Of a stretch of DNA of 64,000 nucleotides, positions 41,691 through 49,336 are shown in pieces. Numbering within the stretch: position 1 is the stretch's first letter; each line of letters opens with the position of its first letter. A model generated the notes under the pieces. That model was not told the DNA's origin, searched no databases, and saw only the letters and a program-made list of their open reading frames with translations. The DNA lies in assembly GCA_013314755.1 (NCBI GenBank), contig JABUFA010000003.1:62001-126000 (forward strand), written 5' to 3'. The DNA comes from Chthonomonadia bacterium. Lineage in GTDB: Bacteria; Armatimonadota; HRBIN16. The translations under genes and the position numbers were made by a program.

Positions 41691-42992
41691 ATGCGTAACA
41701 TGTTGCTGGTGGTCCTTTTCGTCACGCTGGTGGCGGGGGGGACGTTCGCACAGGTCGTTTTTACCGATAATTTCGAAAGCTACACGGGACAACAGCAATT
41801 TGAACGGTATGATAACCCGGCAGACCTGTTTGACCCCATCTGGCTGACGCGCAATGTGTGGCATGGGCAGGTTGCTCCACCTAACCTGCAGCTGATAAAC
41901 GTCACCAATCCCTACACCCATCCGGCGTATCCGGGAGACCCGTATCTGCCTCAACCTACCGATGCGAAGGCACGCAGCGGCAGTCAAAGCCTGTGGCTGA
42001 AGGCGGGATCTGCGCGGGCGAACTTTGTGAACCTCTCTCAGCCGCTGGGCGTGGGGGCGTATGTGGACTGGTGGTTCTATGATACTGGCTCGGCAGGTGC
42101 ACGGGCAAACGCCTGGGTGGAACTGCTTCATTATACCAGTGGCTTGCTGGACGTGGGCGCCGGCGTCACCACGGGGCAGGTGGAGTCGTTCTCGCTGGGC
42201 GCAGCGAGCTTCGACCCCAAAGCGAACCTCAGCCTCTACCAGATTCGCGGCGACATCTCCGACCCGGCTTACTACCCCTCCGACTCTTTCGCCAGCCAGG
42301 GCGGAGGCGCGGCCACATGGGCGAACTTTTCAGGAGCCTCGCGTAGCGTCGGCTGGCGTCATGCCGCCATCTGGCTCTGGAAGCCCAACGAGGTGCTGTT
42401 TATTGTGGACGGGGCAACGCGCACCGCGCCGCGCAATCCCGCCTACGGGGCGACCACCGTACGTATCCGTGCGCTGTCCAGCAACGTGACCGACTTTTAC
42501 TACGATGACTTCACGATAGGCACGGGTATCCCGCCGGCGATGCCGCGCTCTAACACCGCTGTTGCGCTCTCCGCGGAAGGCTTTGCGGGCGACTTTTCGG
42601 TGGTGAACCTGCAGGTGGAGATACGCCATCCGGGCGAGACGTGGTCGCTGGAGAGCATGCAGGTGGTGCCGGGCACGGATGGGCGTTTCACCATTGCCCT
42701 GCCGCGGGGCAGTTACGACCTCGCCTTCAAAGCCGACCGTTCCCTGCGTCGGGTGCTTCGCAGTGTGACCATCCCTGCCAGCGGCACGCTGAACGTTTCG
42801 CTCCTGATGGGCGACGTCGATGACGACAACGAGGTTACCCTGTTTGACTTCGGTGCGCTGGTCGCCGCTTTTGGCACCATGCCCGGCGATAGTGGATGGA
42901 ATCCCCGTTGCGACTTTGACGCCGATGAGGAGGTCACTCTGTTTGATTTCGGCATCCTGGTGCGCAACTTCGGGCTGATTGGGGATGAGTAG
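41691..42992 (+). CDS. Secreted protein with regulatory-like and dockerin-type C-terminal module
   Basis: A 433-residue protein with a signal peptide ending near TFAQ (about 20). The main domain (about 22-290) is beta-rich with a lectin-like or carbohydrate-binding pattern (FTDNFESYTG, SQSLWLKAGSARANFVNLSQP, VDWWFYDTGS, RIRALSSNVTDFYYDDFTIG). A beta-sandwich follows and then two calcium loops, DVDDDNEVTLFDFG and DFDADEEVTLFDFG. The last 150 residues are clearly homologous to the end of the protein at 11200, although the N-terminal domains differ. AAAGGAGGCGCAG is upstream. Surface attachment or sugar binding is inferred. Confidence 0.78.
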   Translation: MRNMLLVVLFVTLVAGGTFAQVVFTDNFESYTGQQQFERYDNPADLFDPIWLTRNVWHGQVAPPNLQLINVTNPYTHPAYPGDPYLPQPTDAKARSGSQSLWLKAGSARANFVNLSQPLGVGAYVDWWFYDTGSAGARANAWVELLHYTSGLLDVGAGVTTGQVESFSLGAASFDPKANLSLYQIRGDISDPAYYPSDSFASQGGGAATWANFSGASRSVGWRHAAIWLWKPNEVLFIVDGATRTAPRNPAYGATTVRIRALSSNVTDFYYDDFTIGTGIPPAMPRSNTAVALSAEGFAGDFSVVNLQVEIRHPGETWSLESMQVVPGTDGRFTIALPRGSYDLAFKADRSLRRVLRSVTIPASGTLNVSLLMGDVDDDNEVTLFDFGALVAAFGTMPGDSGWNPRCDFDADEEVTLFDFGILVRNFGLIGDE

Positions 42993-43153
42993 ATAGTTAC
43001 ACAGGAAAACAAACTTGAGCAAAGCAGGAAGATTCGGACCTCTACCAGAAGAAAGCGTATGCAGATGTTCGCTTTGTTAAGGTAGTGGGCCTACTATCTT
43101 TTGCGTTTTCAGGGTATGATTCTTCTTGATACCGGGCACGAGGGGTGGCGGGA

Positions 43154-43417
43154 ATGAGGTTGCGAAAGAGCTTGGAAGAGCTTGAACAGGAAATAACTGC
43201 TCTGCCGCTGCGCGACCAACTGAGGTTGATTGCCCACATTTCAGAGCGTCTGAGTAACGTACCCCTGCAAGAGGCAAAGCAAGGGACAGATGACCCCGAC
43301 AGGGTTCTTGCGATATGTGACGCTGCCGCAGAAATGTGGGAAGGAGATTTTGACGCCTGCGAAGACCTCCGTCAGATTCGGAAAGAGAGAGACGAACAGG
43401 TGTGGTTGAGCGAGTGA
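43154..43417 (+). CDS. Antitoxin-like protein of a PIN toxin pair
   Basis: An 87-residue acidic helical protein (MRLRKSLEELEQEITALPLRDQLRLIAHISERL ... LRQIRKERDEQVWLSE). Its position directly before a PIN gene, with overlapping stop and start, marks it as an antitoxin candidate. The LEELEQEITALP.RDQLRLI pattern is common in such short partners. GGGGTGGCGGG lies just before the ATG. It shares only general composition with the antitoxin-like protein at 18462-18707. Confidence 0.72.
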   Translation: MRLRKSLEELEQEITALPLRDQLRLIAHISERLSNVPLQEAKQGTDDPDRVLAICDAAAEMWEGDFDACEDLRQIRKERDEQVWLSE

Positions 43418-43848
43418 TAGAGCGAGTAATAGATGCCAGCGTAGCAATAAAGTGGGTAGTTAAGGGAGAGCCTTTCCGCGATAAGGCAAGGCAGTTGTTG
43501 TATGATGCTCGCTCCCAGCATATTGTTCTGATTGGTCCTCCCCTTCTGGAGTATGAGGTCGAAAGTGTACTACAACGTCGCCTGCGTTCTGGTCTTGCAT
43601 CCATCTCTGCGGTAAACGCCTCTCTGGACGCTTTCTACGCCGTTGGTGTGCAAATAGTTAGCGAGCCGGGTATGGTGCTTCACGCGAGGGATATAGCCAG
43701 GAAGTATGAGCAAGCAAGTATTTATGACTCGATCTACGCTGCCTTTGCTGAACTGCGAGGCTGCGAGTTTTGGACAGCAGATAGAATGTTCTATGAAGCG
43801 GTGAAAACGGGGCTCTCCTTCGTAAAGTACCTGCCACAATACGCGTAA
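43414..43848 (+). CDS. VapC-like PIN-domain toxin
   Basis: An intact PIN RNase of about 144 residues. The acidic residues are visible in VIDASVAIKWVV (first Asp), LLEYEVESVLQRRL (Glu), SIYDSIYAAFAELRGCEFWTADRMFYEAV (two Asp). VapC toxins usually cleave tRNA or rRNA when not bound by antitoxin. GTG 43414 overlaps the antitoxin stop by four bases; GTG 43402 is also possible. Unlike the PIN gene at 18052-18465, all motifs and the frame are intact. Confidence 0.85.
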   Translation: MIERVIDASVAIKWVVKGEPFRDKARQLLYDARSQHIVLIGPPLLEYEVESVLQRRLRSGLASISAVNASLDAFYAVGVQIVSEPGMVLHARDIARKYEQASIYDSIYAAFAELRGCEFWTADRMFYEAVKTGLSFVKYLPQYA

Positions 43849-43909
43849 AGCCTCTGGGCGGCTTGCCAAGATGCTTCAGAGAGTACAAATCGCACTGAAG
43901 GAAAAGGAA

Positions 43910-43935
43910 AGCCCCTTCCTGTCGGGGGAGGGGCT
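43910..43935 (-). terminator. Terminator of the PEP-CTERM remnant
   Basis: On the minus strand AGCCCCTCCC pairs with GGAAGGGGCT (one wobble pair) around a six-base loop, and TTTCCTTTTCC follows. It lies 28 bases past the remnant's stop. Confidence 0.6.
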
Positions 43936-43962
43936 GGGTTCAATGAACAAACTGCGCCAGCG

Positions 43963-44184
43963 TTATGCGCACTTAGCCCGTCGACGTGCTACAGCTGCGA
44001 CGCCCAGTCCGCTGACGAATAGAATCATGGTGCCGGGTTCGGGTATCACCCCCGGCGTCTGGGACCCGAGCGTAATGTTATCGAAAGCGATGTAGTTCGC
44101 GGCTCCAGAAAAGTTGACCGACTTCGCCACGCCCGCGAAATTGACGCCAACCGGCACCCAGACACCGTAAGTTCCTCCATTCAA
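43963..44184 (-). pseudogene. C-terminal remnant of a PEP-CTERM protein
   Basis: The minus strand encodes the last 70 or so residues of a PEP-CTERM protein: WVPVGVNFAGVAKSVNFSG, the typical AANYIAFDNITLG strand, then the tag IPEPGTM, a hydrophobic helix and ARRRAKCA. The frame stays open upstream only to about 44250, where a TAA ends it. No signal peptide, RBS or good start is present (the first listed start would be a TTG). A terminator is still present behind it. The upstream sequence is a dispersed palindromic repeat, so the 5' part of the gene seems to have been lost by rearrangement. Confidence 0.72.
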
Positions 44185-44250
44185 TCTCGTACAGACGGGG
44201 TAGCTGGGTGAGGTGATGATATATGCGAGACACCGAATATGTGCTTATAT

Positions 44251-44345
44251 TGTCACGCTGAGCGTTGGCGAAGCATCTCGTTTTTGAGAACCTTCGCGTG
44301 CTCAGGGTGGCAACTGCGAGACACTTCGCTGGCGCTTAGTGTAAG
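44251..44345. repeat. Imperfect palindromic intergenic repeat (CTGAGC...GCTCAG type)
   Basis: CTGAGC (44258-44263) and GCTCAG (44300-44305) frame nested pairs GAAG/CTTC and CTC/GAG around a TTTTT loop. Similar 'CTGAGC...GAAGCATCTC' elements are found between genes in many bacterial genomes. A second partial GAGAC unit follows to 44345. No gene is visible in 44185-44548 apart from the remnant's upstream end. Confidence 0.65.
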
Positions 44346-44440
44346 AACTGAGACCCCTCTGTGAACTTACCTAACCGCATGGCTCCTGTCTGAAAAAATC
44401 TGCTCCAAGCAGGAAGATCTATTGCATAGGTCATATTGAG

Positions 44441-44510
44441 TCGGTGAAAGCACCGGCTGGGGGTGCACTTCCCTGCCATAGCCGTATCGCAGAGTTGCCC
44501 TGATGCATCA
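44441..44510 (+). other. Candidate structured 5' leader of the lipoprotein gene
   Basis: Just upstream of the lipoprotein RBS the DNA can fold into a CGGTG-AAAG-CACCG hairpin (44442-44455), an enclosing GGCT/AGCC pair (44455-44458 with 44480-44483), and a palindrome TGATGCATCA (44501-44510). I could not match it to a known riboswitch. It may be only a repeat or chance pairing. Confidence 0.3.
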
Positions 44511-44548
44511 AGCCGAGCCGCGTGCGATACCAGAGGAGGAGATGTGCC

Positions 44549-46174
44549 ATGAGCCACAGAGTGCTGCTGGCTGTGTTCAGCGTGGTCGTGCTGGCACTGC
44601 TGGGTGCGTCCTTGATTGGCTGTGGCGGAGGAGGGGCAGAAGCACCCCAGTTCCAGCAGCTGACCGACAGTTCTGGACGCGCCATTACCGACACCAACAA
44701 CAACGGCATCCCCGACATTCCCCAGGATGCCCGACCAACGGTGATGACCGCACTCACCGGGTTCCCCCCGAACATTGCGGTGGAGATTCAGATTCTGCGC
44801 AACGGTGTGCCGCTGACGGAACCTTCTACGGGCAACCCACTTATCCTGTTGTTCACTACCGACAAGAACGGCAACGTGCCGCGCTTTGCGCTGTGGGACC
44901 TGGGCGTTGATCCGCAGACTGGACAAGCGCAGGATGCCACCGGCACCTATACCGTGGTCGCGAGCGCACAGGGCAGGCAGGTCACCCTGAGGTTTGAGGT
45001 GCTGGCGGGGCGCGGCGTACAAAGCGCACAGGGCAGACAGGCAACAGGCACAGGCACTGTTGTCGTGCTCGCCGGCAGTCCACCGCGCTACCCGATGGGC
45101 TCCGTCTCCGTCGGCGAGGCGGTGCTGGTAGAGGGTTTCGGTTTTCCCGCTAACCAGCAGGTCAAGGTGTTTGTGGTACGCGACCGCGAGGGCTGGCAGG
45201 GTGGAGAGACGCTGACAGACGAAACGGGCGGCGCGGAAGAGGTTACCACCACCGCAGGGGGCGACCTGCCGCGCACCACCGTGTGGAACTCTGCCAGCAG
45301 GTTAGGCGCAGCGCAGACAGACGGCGACTTTGACGTGGTGGTGGACGTCAACCGCAACGGCGTCTACGACAGAGGTGTGGACGCGATTAATGGTCTGCTG
45401 GCAACCAGTTTCACCGTACAGCAGGCGTCCCGGGGTAGAGATACGCAGGGGCATCTGGCGGTGGAGCTGGCGGCGTCCACACAGGGAGGGTTCAAAGACC
45501 AGTTCAACATCACCGACAGCGTGGGCGTTTGGGTGAACCCGCCATCGCGTCCTCTTCTGCCGGGCAGGATGGTGCGCAAATATGTAGTGCTGCACAAAGA
45601 TAGCTGGCAGAACGGCGACCTTCTGGTGGACGTGACTGGACGTCCCGATTCGGACATCACACGGTATGCCTGCCGCAACCAGTATGTCTGTCCCGTATGG
45701 CAACCCCTGCTTGTTCCGGGCAGATACGACGTGATCATCGACGTGGACGAAGACGGTAAGTACACGCTGGGCACCGATTACATTGACGCCGGGTTGACGC
45801 CCGGTTCGCAGACAGGTGCAGGTTTCGTGGTTACGGGCACTCTGCCGCCCATCCGCCTTGTGCTCAGCGCAGACCCGCCCACTATCAACGCAAACGGGAG
45901 CGCGCTCATCCATGCCCAGGTGCAAACGGAAGGAGGGCAAGCCGTGTCGGGAGCCACGGTGAACTTCAGCATTGTGAGCGGACAGGGTGGACAGCTGAGC
46001 AGTACGTCCGCTAACACTGGCATGTCAGGCATTGCTTCGGTCACGCTCACCGCCGCTCAGCCGGGCACGACCATTGTAATAAGGGGAGCGGTCACCGTTG
46101 GCAACCAGACAGCAAACGCTGAGGTGTCTGTGCGAGTGCGTGCGCCGGGCGAACTGAACGTCATCATCCGGTGA
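44549..46174 (+). CDS. Large lipoprotein with bacterial Ig-like (Big_1) domain
   Basis: A 541-residue protein with a lipoprotein signal: a hydrophobic stretch and lipobox LIGC followed by GGGG (Cys near residue 25). Two similar beta-rich segments with FPANQQVKVFVVRDREGWQ and MVRKYVVLHKDSWQNGD, each followed by DVVVDVNRNGVYD or DVIIDVDEDGKYT, form an internal duplication with possible calcium loops. The last 100 residues are a Big_1 Ig-like domain (IRLVLSADPPTINANGSALIHAQV ... GQAVSGATVNFSIVSGQG). GAGGAGGAG precedes the ATG. It is followed after 18 bases by another lipoprotein gene. The location would be the outer membrane or surface; function unknown. Confidence 0.78.
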   Translation: MSHRVLLAVFSVVVLALLGASLIGCGGGGAEAPQFQQLTDSSGRAITDTNNNGIPDIPQDARPTVMTALTGFPPNIAVEIQILRNGVPLTEPSTGNPLILLFTTDKNGNVPRFALWDLGVDPQTGQAQDATGTYTVVASAQGRQVTLRFEVLAGRGVQSAQGRQATGTGTVVVLAGSPPRYPMGSVSVGEAVLVEGFGFPANQQVKVFVVRDREGWQGGETLTDETGGAEEVTTTAGGDLPRTTVWNSASRLGAAQTDGDFDVVVDVNRNGVYDRGVDAINGLLATSFTVQQASRGRDTQGHLAVELAASTQGGFKDQFNITDSVGVWVNPPSRPLLPGRMVRKYVVLHKDSWQNGDLLVDVTGRPDSDITRYACRNQYVCPVWQPLLVPGRYDVIIDVDEDGKYTLGTDYIDAGLTPGSQTGAGFVVTGTLPPIRLVLSADPPTINANGSALIHAQVQTEGGQAVSGATVNFSIVSGQGGQLSSTSANTGMSGIASVTLTAAQPGTTIVIRGAVTVGNQTANAEVSVRVRAPGELNVIIR

Positions 46175-46192
46175 GGGGAGGAGGGAATCAGA

Positions 46193-47794
46193 ATGGCAAA
46201 GCGTATACTCTACGCCTGCGCGGGTGTGGTGCTCGCCACGGTGGTCATCGCGCTTTTCAGCGGATGCGGCTCGCACCAGCAGTCCGCCGGCAGTAATAGC
46301 TCGGGCAGAATGGCGGAGATTGTGCTGACGGTTGAGTGGCAGAAGACGCGCGTCATTCCGCCGGAAACAGAAAAGATAGACATCACCATCGTTGGCGACG
46401 GACTGGGAGACCCGATGCGCGACACCATCACCCGCACTCAGGGACAGACCAGCGTGACAAAGGTGTATACCGTTCCCATCGGCTACAAGCGTGTGACGGC
46501 AGAAGCAAAAGACGCCAGCAACCGTCTGCTTGCCTCTGGAGTGGGGGAAACCTACCTGCAGGAGAGCCAGCGGTCGGACGTCGCCATCGAGATGACCGCC
46601 ATTACCTTCCGAACGGTGACGCTTCGCTTCTTCCGCAACGGTCAGCCGGCTCAGGCGGATTTTGTGGCGTTTCAGGATGGCGACAGTGCGTGGCAGGCGG
46701 CGCAGGGCAGTGGCGGCGTATACCAGATGAACGTCAGCGACCCCGGTGGGCGATATGGAGTGGCTATCGCGTACACGGAGGCAGGACATGGGTCGGGCTC
46801 TTCCAGCCACGTGCAAATCTTCCACGCCACCGTGGAGGAGGTCGCGGAGATTCGCTGGGACGCCGGCGACCCACCAGCTACCAGCTACGTGACCGTTTCC
46901 GGCACGGTTACCGTTCCATCTGGTAACTTTGCGATGATAGCGATGCGCCAGGCACAGACCTCAGTATTCGGAGGGGCGAATTACAGCCTGAGCGTTGCGC
47001 CGGGCGTTCACGATTTAGCAGCTGCGCTGTTCCCCAGCTTCGACAGGATTGAACGTCTCCTGCTTCGGCGAGGCGTGCAGGTTGCTGGGGATACGACCAT
47101 CGACATCAGCTTTGATAGCGCGGAGGCGTTTTCGCCTGCGTCCTTCACCGCTGGAGTAGAGGGCGGCGCGGGAACGTTTGGCGGGGTGGTTCTCAGTTTC
47201 ACGACCGCGGGCGGAACCACCTTGCCCATCGCTCAGCTGCACGAAACGGACCTGGGAAGCCTCCAGTTAGGGGGCGTTCCTGCCTCCAAACAGCAGGAGG
47301 GTGATATCCACAGCCTCACCGTCTTCTCTTACGGTGAGCGCCGGACGGCCATCCGCTACTTCAAGCAGCCGAACAATCTCACGATTACTTTGCCGCCGCC
47401 GTTTGGCGATGTCAGTGTGACGTCCGCTGGAGAGGCACCCTACCTGCGTCTGACGGCGTCATGGCAACCCTATCAGGGGGCGCAGGGTTACTTTATGAGC
47501 TTTATTTCAGAATCCGTGCGCTCCCGCCAGGTGACAGCGACCGCGTGGTTTGTAAGCCTGAGTTCCGGTTGGATGGGAGGCGGAAGCAGTTACACCCTGC
47601 CCGACCTGAGCGCAGTGCCCGGCTGGAACAATAGCTGGGGGCTGCTACTTGTCCCCAGGGGATGGGTCAGCTGGGAGGTCGGCGCCCTCACCAGCAACAT
47701 GGCACTATCCGATGCCATCAACCGCGAGGGACGCCCGGTAGACGGCCTGGAGGTTCGACTGGCGAGCAAACAGGGCAGCTACCCAAGCGACTGA
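46193..47794 (+). CDS. Lipoprotein of unknown function
   Basis: A 533-residue protein with a lipoprotein signal, lipobox LFSGC (Cys near residue 25) followed by a Ser/Gln-rich linker. The rest is predicted beta-rich: VEWQKTRVIPPETEKIDITIVGDG resembles the conserved start of carbohydrate/adhesin-like lipoproteins. A carboxypeptidase-regulatory-like section follows (TYLQESQRSDVAIEM). The C-terminal third (YLRLTASWQPYQGAQGYFMSF) resembles an Fn3-like fold. GGGGAGGAGGG is upstream. It probably forms an operon with the preceding lipoprotein gene and ends at a strong terminator. I do not recognise a specific family. Confidence 0.75.
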   Translation: MAKRILYACAGVVLATVVIALFSGCGSHQQSAGSNSSGRMAEIVLTVEWQKTRVIPPETEKIDITIVGDGLGDPMRDTITRTQGQTSVTKVYTVPIGYKRVTAEAKDASNRLLASGVGETYLQESQRSDVAIEMTAITFRTVTLRFFRNGQPAQADFVAFQDGDSAWQAAQGSGGVYQMNVSDPGGRYGVAIAYTEAGHGSGSSSHVQIFHATVEEVAEIRWDAGDPPATSYVTVSGTVTVPSGNFAMIAMRQAQTSVFGGANYSLSVAPGVHDLAAALFPSFDRIERLLLRRGVQVAGDTTIDISFDSAEAFSPASFTAGVEGGAGTFGGVVLSFTTAGGTTLPIAQLHETDLGSLQLGGVPASKQQEGDIHSLTVFSYGERRTAIRYFKQPNNLTITLPPPFGDVSVTSAGEAPYLRLTASWQPYQGAQGYFMSFISESVRSRQVTATAWFVSLSSGWMGGGSSYTLPDLSAVPGWNNSWGLLLVPRGWVSWEVGALTSNMALSDAINREGRPVDGLEVRLASKQGSYPSD

Positions 47795-47798
47795 GGCG

Positions 47799-47824
47799 AG
47801 CCCGGGAGCGGACGCTCCCGGGCT
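47799..47824. terminator. Bidirectional terminator between lipoprotein and porin genes
   Basis: AGCCCGGGAGC pairs perfectly with GCTCCCGGGCT around a four-base loop, between stops at 47794 and 47830. T-rich sequence follows on the plus side. Confidence 0.75.
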
Positions 47825-47829
47825 GTGCT

Positions 47830-49128
47830 TTAAAACTTCGCCGCCAGTCCGATGGCGAACTGGTCTAAATCGGGCTTGGTCGCCCCGCCGGAGGCGTCGT
47901 TGAAGGTATACTCGGTTTTCAGGAGCGTCAGCCGCGATAGCTGGTGTCCTAATCCCATCGAGAACCGCCGGTAGCGGTTGACCGGCACAGGACTGCCTCC
48001 CAGCTTCGCCAGCACGCCATCCTGCAGGGACACCTCGCTGTAGCGCATGGCAAAGTAGGTGCGCGGCGTCAGGCGGTACAGTGCCTCGGCGAAGCCGAAA
48101 CGCCCCTTGCGGTCGGATGCTGCCTGCGCGTCGTCGGCGAATCCTCCGTAGGCGATGGCGAACTGCCACGGCATATCCAGCTCGGTACCTGTTACCGATT
48201 TGATGCCTTCCCTGCCGTAGCCGTAACGCAGGTCAACCTCCCACAGACTGCGCCGCCAGCCGGTTGCCCCGGATGGAGCGTCCGTCACCTCGGCGATATT
48301 GAAGTCGGTCTTATCTACGGTGCCGTCTCGCCGTACCAGATTGCCCGTGCGCATGTAGCTCAGGGAAAGATAGAGATGGTCGCTTACCAGACCGCCTGCT
48401 TTCACCCCCCAGGTCAGCTCCACAGGTGGCGTGCTGAATCCCTGATTGCCGTGCACCAGCTCGATAGAGTAGCTCCAGGGGTACTTGCCTGTTGAGAGAG
48501 GACCGCGCAGGTTCAAGCCCTCGTCGTAGCCGCTCACGTGCGACACCGCGCTGGTAATCAGGATGCTTTCCACCGGGTTGTCCGTCCACGTCTCCTGTCC
48601 GATGTCCAGCTTGTGCTTGCCGATGCGCAGGGTGTGTCCCTTCCACATGCCTGCCCAGTCCTTGATGTCCACGTAGAAGTAGTCGAGTCCGCCGCTGGCA
48701 GCTCGGTTGTTGCTGTAGCGGTTGACGATGGTGACGTACTCGCTGGGCTTGAAGGTGAAGCGCAGTTTGGCATCGGGAATGTCTACGCCCCGGCTGGCAA
48801 AGCTTCCGTCGCCCTGCGTGCCCACGATGCCCGCAAAGATGCGCCCGTCCACGGTAATCTGTGACTCTTTGGAAGCAGGGGTTATCGCTGGGGACACGCT
48901 CTTTTGTGCCTTCTGCAGGTCTGCCATCTGCTTCTCCAGCTCGTTCAGTCGCGCTTTGACCTGCTCCAGCTCGGCGACCTGCTGGCGAAGGCGTGCAATC
49001 TCCGCCTGTAAGTCCCTCAGCGTTACAGAATCTTGTGCGTGCACTGAGCCTGTCAGCGTCATAATCAGCCCGGCAATCATCAACACCGTCGGGTGCCGGC
49101 GCGACTTACGCAGAAAGTTCCCCCTCAT
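47830..49128 (-). CDS. Outer-membrane porin-like beta-barrel with N-terminal coiled coil
   Basis: A 432-residue protein with a signal peptide ending near VHAQ (about 32). A coiled coil follows (LRDLQAEIARLRQQVAELEQVKARLNELEKQM, about 37-75). The remainder is a series of amphipathic strands (LRFTFKPSEYVTIVNRYSNN, SLWEVDLRYGYGREG, RRFSMGLGHQLSRLTLLKTEYTF), and it ends IGLAAKF with a terminal Phe, as porins inserted by BamA do. Such proteins form outer-membrane channels; in deep-branching diderms similar ones carry SLH domains, but none is seen here. The start at 49128 follows GGGGGCGAG; a GTG at 49155 is possible. Confidence 0.78.
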   Translation of the reverse strand: MRGNFLRKSRRHPTVLMIAGLIMTLTGSVHAQDSVTLRDLQAEIARLRQQVAELEQVKARLNELEKQMADLQKAQKSVSPAITPASKESQITVDGRIFAGIVGTQGDGSFASRGVDIPDAKLRFTFKPSEYVTIVNRYSNNRAASGGLDYFYVDIKDWAGMWKGHTLRIGKHKLDIGQETWTDNPVESILITSAVSHVSGYDEGLNLRGPLSTGKYPWSYSIELVHGNQGFSTPPVELTWGVKAGGLVSDHLYLSLSYMRTGNLVRRDGTVDKTDFNIAEVTDAPSGATGWRRSLWEVDLRYGYGREGIKSVTGTELDMPWQFAIAYGGFADDAQAASDRKGRFGFAEALYRLTPRTYFAMRYSEVSLQDGVLAKLGGSPVPVNRYRRFSMGLGHQLSRLTLLKTEYTFNDASGGATKPDLDQFAIGLAAKF

Positions 49129-49228
49129 AGATGCTCGCCCCCATTTTATATGCACTGCGTCCCAAATAGTTTACCATACACCGCGACGAGGCTGGGAAGA
49201 CGGGCAGCAAAAAAAGCAGGGTATGCTG

Positions 49229-49256
49229 TTACAGGCGGTGACTCGTGAGGTATAAT
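49229..49256 (+). promoter_or_regulatory. Promoter of mqnC
   Basis: TTACAG (49229-49234) and a perfect TATAAT (49251-49256) are 16 bases apart; the leader to ATG 49337 is about 75 bases. Confidence 0.5.
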
Positions 49257-49336
49257 CTCAGTGCTGTTCGGGGGGCTTACGTGGTCAGATGCATCCGCGT
49301 AACCTCGTGTGTACTTTAGCATTGCAGGGTTCTGTC

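Noticed and set aside
44441-44510. Cyclic-di-GMP (GEMM) riboswitch
   Set aside because: Only one stem resembles the class; the conserved GGGACGCAAAGC-type segment and the tetraloop receptor are missing.
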